Origin: Turnera subulata | Lineage: Eukaryota > Streptophyta > Magnoliopsida > Malpighiales > Passifloraceae | Direction: 5' to 3' | NCBI GenBank assembly: GCA_028386065.3 | Contig: JAKUCV010006153.1 | Location: 28,279-92,278, forward strand | DNA: 64,000 nucleotides | Shown here: positions 48,111 to 60,599 of the stretch, piece after piece | Layout: the number at the start of each line of letters is the position of its first letter | Numbering within the stretch: the stretch's first letter is position 1 | The notes under the pieces: model-generated | What the model saw: only the letters and a program-made list of their open reading frames with translations | What the model was told of the DNA's origin: nothing | The model's database searches: none | Program-made: the position numbers and the translations under genes

Positions 48111-50094
48111 TGCTGACATAACATGGATTATTTCATACTATAGTGCGGTAATTAGCATGTTCCACCAGGAATGATTTGAAGTTTATATCATGAGCCTAAC
48201 TAACACTAATGTGTAAAAAAACAAGTGTGTATGACAATCAACTCCCCCTTCCCCGAATGAAATAATAAAAAAAAATTAATTATTTCATACTAAAGTGCGG
48301 TAATTAGCGTGTGCCTCAACTGTGGTAGACCAAATAAACTTCCCGAGCTGAAAGAATTGCTGATCTTATAGGGAAATAGAACAAGCTGTAACATGGCTCA
48401 ACGTTTAACAGTACTGAGTTCATCTAAAATTAACTCATTTGGACGATTAATTTTATGCAAATGATAATAAAGTTTATCAATTTTCTCAGTACTTTGATCA
48501 TAACCTTGGCTGGTTTTCTCCCCTGTTGGTAAGACGAATCAAAACTCTGATATGCCACTCCTCTTTGACCATGATAACCTACATTGCTAGCTAGCTAATC
48601 TATTATTACCACTTGTTTTGCTATTGTTGTGAATCTTTTATGGCTAAAACTACAAAAAAGACCAATGATTACTCACTAACTCTAGGTTATGATCCCTCAA
48701 ATACGGGTCAATTTGTTGCAACTTGCAACTCAATGGTGCTTTGAAATATTATGGTGTGAATGGAGGAGAAAGAATGAAATTTTGTCAACATCTTAATTAA
48801 AGCTTCCTACCTTAGAGTAGTACTTCTTCCATTACCCGATCATTGATATTCACGTGAGAACAATATTTTCAAAGTGATAGATCTAAGCTTGTTGACATGC
48901 ATTTAATAACATCAACGTCTATAGGGCAGGTCAAATTCCACTAACTTCACAACCTCTTTCGTATGCTAGAAGGCCGGTTTTACTAGAACTAGCATGCCTA
49001 TATGGTAAAGACATCAAATTGAAGATTGTAGCTTAACAACTAGTCTCTCTTTCTCTTTTTTTATTTTCTGAAAATCAACTTATTAATGCTACTCTTGAAG
49101 ACCTAAAATATGAAAGATTCAGAGCAGGTAACATTTCTTTTCTTTTCTTGGAATTAAAATATATTGACTATATATATAGACCTTAATGCTTTTCCTCCCT
49201 GGATAATTATTTTTTTTTAGAATATTGCTGGTTAATTATTAATATTGACTCATTTTATTGCTCGTTCAATCAGTTCTACGACCTCAGGAATAGTGTAATA
49301 AATTATGATTTCAATTCAATTTATATATAATTAGTAGAAATAAGAAAAACGTTGGTATCCCCTCATCTTTTGACAAGTCTTCAATGGTAATGGTAATTAC
49401 AACTCTTAACAAATTTCCGGGATGCTTCCTTGTTATTATTATTTCTTTGATGGATTGGTCGTTTGCGGAATGATAGTATTTGGAGACTTCCTCTTTTGTG
49501 GTAATAATAATCAGAGTCATAGATGTCGATCGGGTCTTTTTCATGCTTTCTTGCTGCTTGTCAAATATGTTAATTTCAAACCGCGTCCACTCCTTTGAAA
49601 TATGGACGAAGAAAATAAAAAAAAAAGCCACTGATAACTCAAACGTGACATGTATTGAGCATTGACACGAGCCTATTTCTTTTCTATCTTTTCAAAGAAA
49701 TGATAGCGACACAAAAGTGTTTGATTTATGGAAGGTTGGTGTAGGCACAGTGAAGGTTTTTCTTTTTCTTTTTTTTGGGGCAGACAAGTATGATCACTAG
49801 GCTAGCTACAATTAAGTTTTTAGGTGAAACAATGCACCGCATATTTTTCCGGTTTTAGTTTTTCCTGAATAAAAAGAAAAAAAATATATCCCGTTATCTC
49901 ATTCTTACTTTTTTTCACATCAGAGAAGAATGAGAGAGATACACCATACTTTCTAAAAAGTTATACAATCTTGAATTAAGTTCTGACTCCAAGTAGGTTG
50001 CAATCACAAATCTGTGGGCAGCATTAGATGTCTTACTGTCTAATCATATGATATGTAGCGATCGCCGATCAGGAGGTGTAATTTCTAATACATC
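48111..50094. other. Intergenic, no gene supported
   Basis: AT-rich. The phrase TTATTTCATACTA(T/A)AGTGCGGTAATTAGC occurs at 48128 and 48281, a short local duplication. No domains in any short frame. Confidence 0.5.
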
Positions 50095-50112
50095 AGCAAG
50101 TTAGTTTGGAGA

Positions 50113-50351
50113 CCAATTGAGGTTAGTTCAAGTGGTAAGCGACTTGTTCCGCTTAAGCGAGGTCTCGGGTTCGAGTCCTCATGTACGCAAAAAACCCCAT
50201 TTGGGAGACTCACCCACCATTACCTAGGTGTGCCACCCGAGTCGAGCTAGATTTAATCTGGTGCCTCTGATATCCTTAAAGGATTTAATCTTGTGCCTCT
50301 GATATCCTTAAAGTTAGACCGGCTCCGGATACTAGTGAGAAACCAAAAAAA
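50113..50351 (+). mobile_element. tRNA-derived SINE, copy 2, with long target duplication
   Basis: A box near TTAGTTCAAGTGGTAAGC (50123), B box GGGTTCGAGTCC (50167-50178), body and tail as in copy 1, A-run end. It is flanked by an exact 18-base duplication AGCAAGTTAGTTTGGAGA (50095-50112 and 50352-50369), the signature of LINE-driven insertion. Unlike copy 1 it has a ~31-base internal tandem duplication (50251-50313). Confidence 0.93.
50251..50313. repeat. 31/32-bp tandem duplication within SINE
   Basis: ATTTAATCTGGTGCCTCTGA and its continuation TATCCTTAAAGG occur twice in a row, one base differing (CTGG versus CTTG). Absent from the other SINE copy. Confidence 0.9.
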
Positions 50352-50369
50352 AGCAAGTTAGTTTGGAGA

Positions 50370-52169
50370 AGTGAAAAATCATTTTCTTTGTGGATTTCGT
50401 GGCTAGGCCACAGCCTCATCTTTTAGATGTATTGTATATTACGGCATTACCAACCCAAATATCGTTAGTCATTGTTTTAGTGCATATTAACATCATTATT
50501 TGTTGCACAAGATGACGCTGCAAATATCTCTGTAATTTCTACCACACCGTCATCTCTAGTTATAGTCAATTGGTAGTTCCTTGTAAGTGTACGCGAAATA
50601 AACAAGACTTAATTGATGTTCTAAGACCGAAAAAAAAAAAGGTCAAAATCTTGACTTGGTTGAGTTGGTCTAAGTGGTAAAAAATTTAGTTGTTAAAGTA
50701 GCCCAGAGCCCAAGTGTTTATGTAAGTGAAGATTTCTTGTCGATGATGGAAACGACTTCCAGTTTCCCACTCCTAGACTTATGCTCTTGGCAAATTACAC
50801 AAGGAATTATCCGAATGCTCGCACCATAGTATAGAAAAAAAATTGTCTTCAAAAAAGAAGGTATGAACACCAAGGCTAGGGGCTACGGGCACACTGCAAA
50901 GTTACAATGTAAAGGAAAAGATTTTAGTAACGCCGTATATACACACATATTTTCATACAAACAAATTCCACAAAACACATCACATTCATTATCATTGGTT
51001 GACATTATTTACTAGCCTATACCACTTTTAAATATACCTGGCAAGATAGGTTTCGACACGAAGATACGAACCCGGCACAAAATTAGCTAGTACAGATCAT
51101 TTCATTTTCAATCCGTTGAGTTAAATAAACTGTCTCGAACGACACGGAAATTAGCAGAACAAGTTGCGAATTGACCCATCAACCCGATAGGTACTTATTT
51201 ATGACCCAATTATATTTAGAGTCTCTATATTTTATTAATTTATTACACAACTTATTTAATAATTAAGGTCAATCTAATTAAAATTATCTAAAAATATTGT
51301 TATATGTATTTTAAGTATTATTACATTATAATTTTACAATTTATAATTTTATTTAATATATGAAAAATCTAATTATATCTCTATTTTCTTAAAAGGTCTG
51401 TAAAATAAACAAATTCGAAACTAACTCATACGCTTATTAGAGTTAACCGATAAACTGCGGGTCAATCCAAACCTAACACGACTATAAACAGGTCAACGCA
51501 ATACGGGTATTAAATAAGTCAGGTTTGGAACTGAGAAACGGGTATTAAATAAGTCAGGTATGGAACTGAGAAATTGAAACCCGTTTACCTGTTTAAAGGA
51601 CACGAGCCCAACACATCAACACGGTCAGGTCTATTTATAAAGTTGCCCACTTTGTAAATCATTTTCCTAAGACTATGGATGATAATAACCTTACGTTCTA
51701 CACTTGGGAGTGAAATAGAACGAATGTAGGAATGCTCAATTCATAACCAACACAGAAATTCAAAATGCACCGCAACTAGAGTTTCAGGCCACCAACCATC
51801 ACCTCAATCTTTCTTTTCGAGGGAAAGAAAAGGGGAAGGGAGTAAAATATAGCATCGCCTATCATCATCATTCAATCTAGGGAACTTCCCATATTGGAAT
51901 TTGGAAACAATCCCAGTCCGAGTAGCATAAACTGATCATCCTGAAGAGTTAAATCTAAGCAATTGCGACCAAGATAAGGAAAACAGAGGTGATACTAAAA
52001 ACTTTAGACCATGAGTGCTTGAGGCAAGATAACGATACAAAAAAGGTGCTACATAATCCAATAACATCAAATGATTAGTTCAACGGATTACAAATTTCAG
52101 ATATAGTAGACAAAAGATCAGAGTTCCTGCCTGTTATCTGTAAATCAAGTTAGCTCTAGTATATTTGAT
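50370..52169. other. Intergenic; possible decayed SINE
   Basis: At 50655-50840 a GAGTTGGTCTAAGTGGTAAA A-box-like start with a degraded B box suggests an old SINE of another family. A 30-base phrase ending TAAATAAGTCAGG is tandemly repeated near 51505-51560. Otherwise no gene. The 3' end of the minus-strand TVP38 gene should lie just left of 52170. Confidence 0.45.
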
Positions 52170-54865
52170 TTATTCACTTTTCTTTGCTGTCTCTTTTTCG
52201 TTTCTACCAGAAAGGACTTGGGATGAATCGGTACCATTACTATTGTGAATTTGGCTACCGGGATTGGAGTCAACAGCTGTAATATCAGTAGAGTACTTTT
52301 TGATCCTCAAGGAAATAAGAATGCTTGATACAATGCCTAGTGCGGGAAATATGTAAGACCAAACCTTAGATTTCTGAGAGCCAGATGCAGTAGCAACGGC
52401 AGCACCAGCAAGGCTGCCTATGGATGTGTTTTGTAAGATCATTGGCAGGCAGCCAATAACTGTTGGGAGCAAAAAGTCCACTAAGAACCCAACTTTTGTT
52501 GCAGCTAGGGCATAATTTATAACATAAGAGGGCATAGGTGAGAAGCGTGCTAGAAGGACAAATTTCCAGCCATCTCGTTCAACTCCTCTAGAAAGTATAT
52601 GGAAATATCTGTTACTTTGTGCCCAATCCATTGCTGACCTTGAACTCTTGAACACTAACCTGAAATTTGCAGAACTAAACAATATTAAAATTAAATCCCA
52701 AAAAAGCATTCAGAGAAAAATAGATAGCATCAAATGCAAAACAGTAGGTGAAGAAGGGATATTGCTCTTGTACCATACTAACATAATTACGGTATCTAAA
52801 ACGCTTTAAAATTCCGATAGGCTTAGTTTTTATTTGTGAGAAAGAAAGGATGGCTGACACAAAGACAGCTCCTGCAGCGTACATAGCTCGGGATGAAGAA
52901 CCATCCAACTTCTTCATGTACCGGCCCATGCTATTAGAGAATGGTGTTATCTAAATTAACAAAGAGTAATCTTTATAACTCCATAAATGATTATATTTGT
53001 ATTACATATGAACTATTCTCCATGTAACTATTTGTATAATGAAAATGAGCATAGAATTCATTTGTCTTGTTCATCAAACATTCATGTGCTAGTAAAGCTT
53101 CATTCCAATACTGCTAGACAAGTCAGCAGACAACATACTCCATTTCATCAATGAGTTCCCCAAATCCTACTGTGATCCATGCAAGCCGTGCAACCTTCCA
53201 ATCTCTCATGATTTCATTTCCAAAATGTTGACATAAAGAAACTTATGCTACTATTTAGTAAAATGCATCCCACAGAAACTACTACTAGTTTGGTATTTAT
53301 AATATCCAGAACGACTTATCCAAGTAACTCTTTATGCAATTGCAAAAACATAGTCTCATTTCCAGTCCCCATTATCCACCATTTCAGCAATAACTTCAAT
53401 TATTCAGTGGTTGCTTCTTGTTTGCTCACAGCTGCTGAAATAGAGTATATATGACTGAATAAGGCATGCGATTTCAGTCAGTATCTGCAACTGATTAGGG
53501 TGTTGGCTTTGGTTTATATAAAGGTAGGACAGAAGTTATTTTCATAATCTCCTTGGTATTGCCATTTTTGTTGGGCACTCCCTATACCACAGTTGTGCAT
53601 TGGGTAGTACCTATACCATAGTTGAGAGCCACTAGGTGAAGAGGCTTATTAATGGGAAGCATTGTTTTGGTGCACTGGAGCTGATGTTTCTCCCTAAGCT
53701 TTGGCAATTTCTCAGCAGAAACAAGGTTACTTAAAGATATTTCCTACAAATGATCACTCTACTTCCCTAGGTTCACAGAATTTTAGCACTATCTGTTGCA
53801 ATTAGTATCATTCCTCCTCTACTTGAAGTGAAGGACCTCCTAAAACATCTCTTAGCAGATAAAATGATATTCTCGTCCGATAAAGAGTACCAACAACATT
53901 GAGAACAAATTTTTGATAGATTTAGAAGAAATATAATGGAAGCATAAGAGACAAACATCAGATGAAAAAGGGGTGATACATGCATTTCCAGTCCAAAACT
54001 CAAAACGGAAAGAGTCTGAAGGTAGGCTGGCTATTATACAATCGTCCCTGCAACTTCATATACGGCTATGCATTACCTGATTTTTCCAGTACTTGTACGT
54101 CTTTTCTTTTTAGCTAGACCAATAACCCAACAGACTATTTCACTTCTCCAAAGAGCAACAGCGTATCCAAGCGAGAACAACAACAAAGAGAAAAAGCGCA
54201 CCTCTTCCACATCAAACTTAAAAAAAAAAGGAAATAGGAGGCAGTGTTGCTCCCAAATCAAAAAAAGAAAAAAAATGGTTTATCCAGGGACAAGACTCCC
54301 TAGACAATCTAGAGAAAAGCATGCAGCTCCGATTTCTACATTATATCCTAGTAGATAACTAAATGAAAATAAAAAATGTTAAAAGTAATAATTAGATTAA
54401 GAAAAGCGAACACATACCCAGATTACATTCACAAAACACAAGGAGATATTTAAAAAAATAAATTGACCAGTCCAATCCATTAATCAATCAATTCAAGCGA
54501 CTTGGATTCCTACCACATGGATGCAAAAGGAGAGGTACAGAAAGAGAGAGAGGCGTCAAGTACCTGCCGATCCAGAAGGAGAGGGAAGCCCCGAGGATCT
54601 TGGCGGAGAAGACGCAGAGGACAGCAGGGAAGAAACCGAAGAGAAGCGAAGCGCCGGCCTCGAAGAAGACGGCGTAAGGAAGGCAGAGGGCCAGGGTTAT
54701 GGTGTGGACCCCAACGTAGACTGGCATCGCCCACACCCCTAGCCTATCGGACCATTCCCCGAACACCTGGAGTGCAGCGTCTTTGTCCCACCCCAGTTGC
54801 TTGCTCACCTCCCTCCCCGCCGCAACCACCGCCACCAACGCCGCCACCTTCCACCATTTCCCCAT
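52170..54865 (-). CDS. TVP38/TMEM64 family membrane protein (VTT/DedA-type)
   Basis: Polytopic endomembrane protein of the SNARE-associated/VTT domain family; relatives act in lipid movement and vesicle traffic, and the exact plant role is not settled. Two exons: 54865-54564 and 52659-52170 (792 nt, 263 aa) with GT-AG ends; the junction splits the Arg codon of SFWIGR. Start is the ATG at 54865 (MGKWWKVAALV). Residues 5-17 are hydrophobic, then MPVYVGVHTITLALCLPYAV, a loop FEAGASLLFGFFPAVL and AKILGASLSFWIGR. Exon 2 begins LVFKSSRSAMDWAQ, followed by the family's conserved LLARFSPMPSYVINYALAAT and a last helix FPALGIVSSILISLRI. The tail is polar and ends KKSE. The 1904-base intron holds no other supported gene. 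It resembles Arabidopsis At5g19070 from memory. Confidence 0.92.
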
Positions 54866-55279
54866 TTCCTCCTCCTAATCTCTTCTTCTTTTGTTTCTCT
54901 CCCGCTCCTCTGCTTCCTTTGCTATGTACTACTAATACTAATGTTGTTTTATGATCAATTCCAATGCAAATTCTCTTCCCTTGTTTTGGTTTCCAGTCTT
55001 TCTTCTTCTAAGTGCTATTCTGTTCATTTGTCTGTTTCAGTGTTCCAATATGAACCCCCTCATTTGTCTGGTTCATGCGATGGAGAAAGGCCCGAATGGA
55101 AGCCCCACTATCCCTGTTGGTGGGCCGCTAGAGGCGGGCGGGAGTTACTCTAGGGGCTTTGGATGGACTTACAGTTGCGTAAGTTGATTCGTTTGGATCC
55201 ATAAGTTTTCTGTCTATGAATTTGCATACCACAGTATGTATTCATAAGCCCATTGGAATTCTCATTTATCTAATTCTTG
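54866..55279. other. Upstream region of the TVP38 gene
   Basis: CT-rich leader-like sequence just right of the ATG (54866-54930) and AT-rich DNA beyond. Plus-strand open frames here are antisense shadows. No clear TATA box picked out. Confidence 0.5.
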
Positions 55280-55284
55280 CCAAT

Positions 55285-55467
55285 TGTTAAAAATTAATGT
55301 GTTTGATGTACTGTTATTTCATGGAGAAGGAAAAACAGTAGTGGACAGGAGAAGAAGAAAGAAGGGGGAAGAGCCAGATATCTTCTCTGCATTTTATTGC
55401 ATCTCTTTTATATACACATTTTTACTGTAGGGGTAGGTACAATAATATTTACACTTTTTTCATAACA
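55285..55467 (-). repeat. LTR (left copy)
   Basis: 183 bp; pairs with 61234-61420. Contains TTTTATATACAC, a TATA-like motif on plus; no coding. Confidence 0.9.
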
Positions 55468-55699
55468 CTCCTCCTTAAATGTTATTGAACTTTGGATAGA
55501 ATACGTTTTTTAGAATAACTGCCTCATTAAAAACCTTACCAAGTAAAACCCAGTAGGATAAAAACTTGGTGAAGGAAAAAAAGAGTGCAGTGCGTATTCT
55601 ACTCCCTCTCATATTGGCCTCCCTTGATTTCTTGATGTCGTTGCATGTCAATCATCCTTGTCAACTTTTGGTGGCATCTGGTGACGTATGCTTTGTCCG

Positions 55700-58060
55700 A
55701 TCACTTTTGATACATCACAACTTTAATGAGACAATGTTGGCAGCATTATCCTCATAATTCTTTGTTGGAACATCTTCCTTGCCATCTAGCTTTTGTGGTC
55801 GCAATAATATAGCAGCTTCAGGTGTAAAGTGGTAGCATATGTCTGTCTGTGCTTTATGTGGATCAAGCAAATGACCTGCATCTGCAAAACCAACTATTTT
55901 CACTTCGGGCTTACAGGGTTAATATAATACCATATCTATTATATCCCGAAAATAAGAGCACAGTCATATCTTGCCGATAGGCTTATGTCAAAGCTTCAGG
56001 CTTTATGTTACTAGCAAGATAAATTGCACTTTGATAGGGTACTTCAGGACCAATCTAATTCTCTCTTGAGATTTTTCATCTCAAATTCTTCTTAATTCTT
56101 CCTTGAAATACAAAACGGTATTTGGAAACTTCCTCAGGAGTTCCAATAATATTTAGATCACAATAATAGTATCTAAATCATAAGTGCAAATACATAGAGC
56201 ATATATGCAAGGATAATTATCTTACACATACTCAAATTTGGTTTAAACCATATAAAGATCAATTTAGCTTAATTTTGTATATTCCCGAAAATTAGTTGCT
56301 TCAAGCAACTTGAATCGTTCAGGGATTCTCATGCAAATGTCATGACTTACGGATCCGTAAAAATAGGCTGTAATAGCATCCATTAGATGCATTTCTAATT
56401 CTTTTCGTATAATGCCAGACTTATCAAAAAAAAAATAATTGCATCCACCACAGGGGAGTATATCTCCTCACAATTAATACCAGGTCGTTTGGGTAAAACT
56501 TTGTGCTACAAACCGTGCTTTATATCTTACTATTTATTTCTTTTTCCGCACAAATACCAATTTTATGACCGACTGATTTTACACCATCTGGTGTACGGAC
56601 TACAGGTCCGAAAATTTTCTCGCTTCACAAGCGAGTCTAACACAGCCTTAATTATACCTCTTTATTTTGGCCAATCATTATGCGCCTACATTCATCAATA
56701 GATGTAGGTTCATGATCCTCATTTTCTTTAATAATATTTAGCACTATATAAAATAAATATTCTGTCGACGGTTATTTTACATCGGTTCCATCTCATTCCT
56801 GACACTGTAATTGAGATCTCATCATTTTCATCTATTTTAGGTACCTGAGTTACTTCTGGAACTTTATTAATTGTATCAGGAACCTCTTCTGGAGGATTTT
56901 CCTCTTCTTGAGGATTTTTAATTTGAACCTCCACTGGAGGTCTTATTTTCTTACCGGGGCCTTCTTATCTCTTTGCTCCTTTTTCTCTATCGAGAATTTT
57001 TGCTTTCTTTTGGAACCGAGTATATTCTGCGCTTCTGGCGCACTTTAGATTCATTTGCGTACAGTAATTGTTCTTCAGGAACATCAATTTGAACAAGAGC
57101 ATTTGCAACTGGTATATAAGATTTGGTCACTTTATGTGTCTGGCAATTGCATATCAATTTTTCCTGCAAATGAATCATCTTTTGAACTTCAGGTTCACAC
57201 TAATTTGTTTGAGGATCAACAGTCACACATTGATAATGCATTTCAATAATATCTTAATCTATCTTGATCCAGCGGCTTCTTTCCTCCCCTTTATGTTGGG
57301 TAAACACTTTCATTTAATTAATAACCAACATACCCAACATACACAACATATATTCCTAGTCTTCTTTAAGGGTCAATTTTACTATACTGTGGTGGAGCAT
57401 TATATACTGTACAAAAATTGGTCCAAAGATGGGAGATACTGGGTTCGTGACCATGAACTAATTAAATGGGAGAACCTTATGATAACTTGTTGGCTTTATG
57501 CACACAAGTGCTGCTGCATGTAAAATACCATTTTCTCAAACAGTAATATTTCATTAGCAATGGTCCTGTAATCAATTGGGAATATTAACCCAGATCGGTT
57601 TGGGTTTATTTCCAATGATATACATTATCCATTGATGAAATATACCAGTATTATCAAGACATAAGTCTTATAACATAATTAGGGATGTGTACCCGCAAGT
57701 GGCTTAATCATTAAAATAAGTGCGCACAATGCCAACTTGCGTCTAACAAGCACACAATTGACCATCTAGTTGATGCATCATAAAAATTACCTAGATGGTC
57801 AACACGACGGATTTATTAGTCCGCGTACATGTCCCTGAATTATTCCCAATCTTACTGGTGATTCTAGGCCAACCTCATCTTAGGAAGGCCGAACAATTAA
57901 TTTTCGCAGCAGACAAACACGTGGAAAATTAATTGATAGTAAAACTCATGGTTTTTCAATGAATGACCAAATAAATTTCGTGCATCATTATTTTTCCGGA
58001 ATGGCCCAACCGGTCATGCCAACAATAAATCCATGAACCAACTTCAAGTTGGTGTCAGCT
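55700..58060 (-). pseudogene. copia pol remnant (integrase, RT, RNase H), minus strand
   Basis: Read on minus from right to left: HDRLGHSGKIMMHEI, the GAG-pre-integrase motif (58010-57970); integrase pieces with AAKINCSA and NNSGTCT; linker motifs VTKSYIPVANALVQIDVP and ISITVSGMRWNRCKI (about 56830-56760); reverse transcriptase start FGPVVRTPDGVKSVGHK (about 56615-56565); and RNase H GFADAGHLLDPHKAQTD (about 55890-55840). Numerous stops and frame changes. Nothing here is translatable as a full protein. Confidence 0.82.
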
Positions 58061-58205
58061 TCAGGCTGCGCAAATTGTGTATTTAAACACTTAAAATTGC
58101 TAGCTTCAAGGCTAGTGCATTCCAGCTTCTGGCTGGATATGGTAAGTTTAATAACTTAAATTGCTAGCTTCAGGCTGCAATACATGTGTTAATTTTAGGC
58201 TTAAA
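58040..58205. repeat. AGCTTC(A/T)GGCTG motif cluster
   Basis: Four close copies of AGCTTCAGGCTG-like sequence within about 120 bases (58057, 58101, 58125, 58165), two of them in a repeated TTGCTAGCTTCA setting. Purpose unknown. Confidence 0.65.
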
Positions 58206-58479
58206 TCTGCTATTCATGTCGAAAAAGATCAAAATTATTGAGCAATAATTAAATGTGGCGGCAATCTTTTCCAAAAGCAAAGTCTCTAGGATTGAAAAAA
58301 AAAAACACTTTTGGAGTTTTGTGAAAAATAATACACATTTTTAATCACCGTAAAATCTTCTGGATCTTTTTAGAGACAGAAAGGGGGTCCATATTTGAAA
58401 AACTGACACCTAGTTGTCTAAGCTCAGGCTATAAGAAGGGAGTGATTCAAAAAAATCAACAAGACAAGAAAAATGCCTT

Positions 58480-59156
58480 CCCCAGCTACTGTTTTGTTTG
58501 TTGAGGGTGCCTCTCTAGGAAAAAGGAATAGGTTAGCATATAGCATGGTGAACGAGTAGCAAGAGGAATTACCGAATGAGCTGGCGAGTATTCCTCGTTT
58601 AGTTTTTATTGATGAGCTTTATTCATCTAGGTTCTTTGTAACTCCTATGGAAGAAACATTCTTCCTAGAGGACCAAAGCAATGTAAGGGCTTCCTTTTAT
58701 GGCTCGGCTAACTCTATTATGTTTTTCATATCTGATAGACTGCAGAAATTTCAGTTAGAGCCTTCATGTCAAATTTTGAATCAAAGCAGTTATTATCAAG
58801 TTTCTATGATGGCTCGGAGTGTCCCAAGGGTGTCTGGGTTACCGCCTACATGGCCTAAGGTACGACTGTTACTATAGAATTGCAAGAGTGTCGCCAGAAG
58901 GTCCCAAGATTTTATGCGTACCTTAAGGGATCTAAAGAATCAGTACAAGCCCAACATGGTATTGATTACTGAAACCTTGTGGCAAGCTGAAGAAAATCAT
59001 GGTGTAATTCCACTTCGTTTTCCTGCAACGAATCGATTTGAGATACCTGGAGAAAATAACATGGGTTGTATGTGGTTCTCCTGGAACGACCGTGTTAGGG
59101 TCAACATCAACACTGAGGCTCAAAGTTTCAGGGTTAATGTTGTACCCAACAGATAA
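58480..59156 (+). pseudogene. LINE fragment with endonuclease domain
   Basis: Plus-strand frame reading NCKSVARRSQDFMRTLRDLK, then YKPNMVLITETL and GCMWFSWNDRVRVNI (58875-59156), the N-terminal part of a LINE apurinic-type endonuclease. A stop sits where Trp is expected before NCK. The preceding open frame (58647-58877) may be the end of the LINE's first ORF. No reverse transcriptase follows, so it is a truncated piece lying inside the minus-strand copia element, in opposite orientation. Confidence 0.7.
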
Positions 59157-60245
59157 ATAATTGTTTAAATTTATGTATGAGGACGATTCCTCTTTGTGAA
59201 TGTTATCCAGTTATGGACCCATTATGCAATAATAATATGCATGCCATTATTATCTCATTCACGGCCACATGCACAAATAATTATACTGTCTTATTCGCTT
59301 CAGGGAATAGAGCAGGGTCAATTCAACTGGATCCATATAATTTCTTTTATTGCAAGTGGGAGTGTCTGTTTTCTTCAAGAGTATATGCTCTTCCAAAGCT
59401 TAAATATATGATCTTCTAGATCATAGTAAAACATGCGTTCTTCAGGAACATATTCAAACTTATGCTCTTCTGGAGCATGTTAATCCTTTTCTCATTACGA
59501 GATTGTACTATCACATGCTATGTGAAATAGTTACGAGATTGTACTATCACATGTTATGTGAAATAATTGACATCCACACATATAACTCTCCCCTTTGGAT
59601 GTCAATTTGCATTATCTTCAAGACTAATGCCTGAGCCGTTATTCTAGAAACGATTATAAAATGTTGTAAAGTAAATAAAATAAAATAAAATAAAATAAAA
59701 TATAACGCTTAATAATAAAACTGAACATAAAAATAAAATTATTCAATATATATTGGCTTGCACCTTCAGGGTAAGCAAGATAAGAACATATCTATCTTTT
59801 GATGGTCATACAATATCCACCTTCTGGTGGTCATACAACATCCTTCTTCTGGTGGTCATATCTTTCTTCAATTTTCCTCAAAGATCTGCGGGATCTTTTG
59901 GCAGTAAGACATCCAGTCTTTGCTTTATTTTCTCTTTTATTGCATCTTCCAGACGATTTACATTTAAATACATCCAATGGCCATAACAAATTTCTTCCGG
60001 AAATTCTAAGGGCCTCCAATTCAAGTTTTGTAATAATTAAATAAAAGACTTAAATAAAATAAATAAACATGAGCCTTTTATTAATTAGCCCAATAAAATT
60101 GAATAAACGAAAATTAAATGCAATGGGTCTTGCACGAGCCCAATCAAAACGTAAATTAAAGCAAGAAAATAAATATACTGGGCCTTTTTATAGCCCAGTC
60201 ATGAAAATAAGCATAATAATAATAGATGGTATATAATATATGCTT
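59157..60245 (-). other. Copia interior, 5' part, not resolved
   Basis: Repeated CTTCTGG(T/A)GGTCATAC motifs at 59820-59860 and CTTC(A/T)GGA(A/G)CAT near 59440-59480. Minus-strand KRSRRSLRKIEERYDHQ (about 59925-59870) may be gag-derived. 60030-60200 carries the same ATGGG(C/T)CTT...AGCCCA spaced motifs as 15080-15240 of the solo LTR. No intact frame. Confidence 0.5.
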
Positions 60246-60253
60246 ACTCGATA

Positions 60254-60392
60254 AAGGCGGCTTAGCCGGCCAACAAATGAAACAAGGCGGCTTAGCCGGC
60301 CAACAAAGAGATAAGGCGGCTTTGCCGACCAATAAATGAAGCAAGGCGGCTTTGCCGACCAACAAAGAGATAAGGCGGCTTAGCCGGCCAAT
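60254..60392. repeat. Minisatellite with alternating 30/29-bp units
   Basis: Five units starting AAGGCGGCTT at 60254, 60284, 60313, 60343 and 60372. Odd and even units differ in their tails (AACAAATGAA-type versus AACAAAGAGAT-type), so the true period is a 59-bp dimer. Each unit can form a small GGC/GCC hairpin. Confidence 0.9.
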
Positions 60393-60599
60393 ATTGAATA
60401 CTAAACAAATAAACAAATGTGGATTGAAAAGAATTAGAAATGATTACATTACTTATACCCGGTTATTATTTCAGTATTTTAATATCTTGATAAGACCCTT
60501 TCCGAAATTATTTTCTCAAAATAATTATTTTTCCATAATATGTATACCATATACTCAAAAATATATAATCTAGAATTTTTTTCTCAAAAATATATATAT

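Noticed and set aside
47934..50178. tRNA genes
   Set aside because: The A and B boxes at 47934-47989 and 50123-50178 belong to SINEs; no cloverleaf can be completed after them, and one copy has a target duplication.
54502..54954. 150-codon plus-strand frame
   Set aside because: Antisense shadow of TVP38 exon 1 with Arg/Pro-rich composition.
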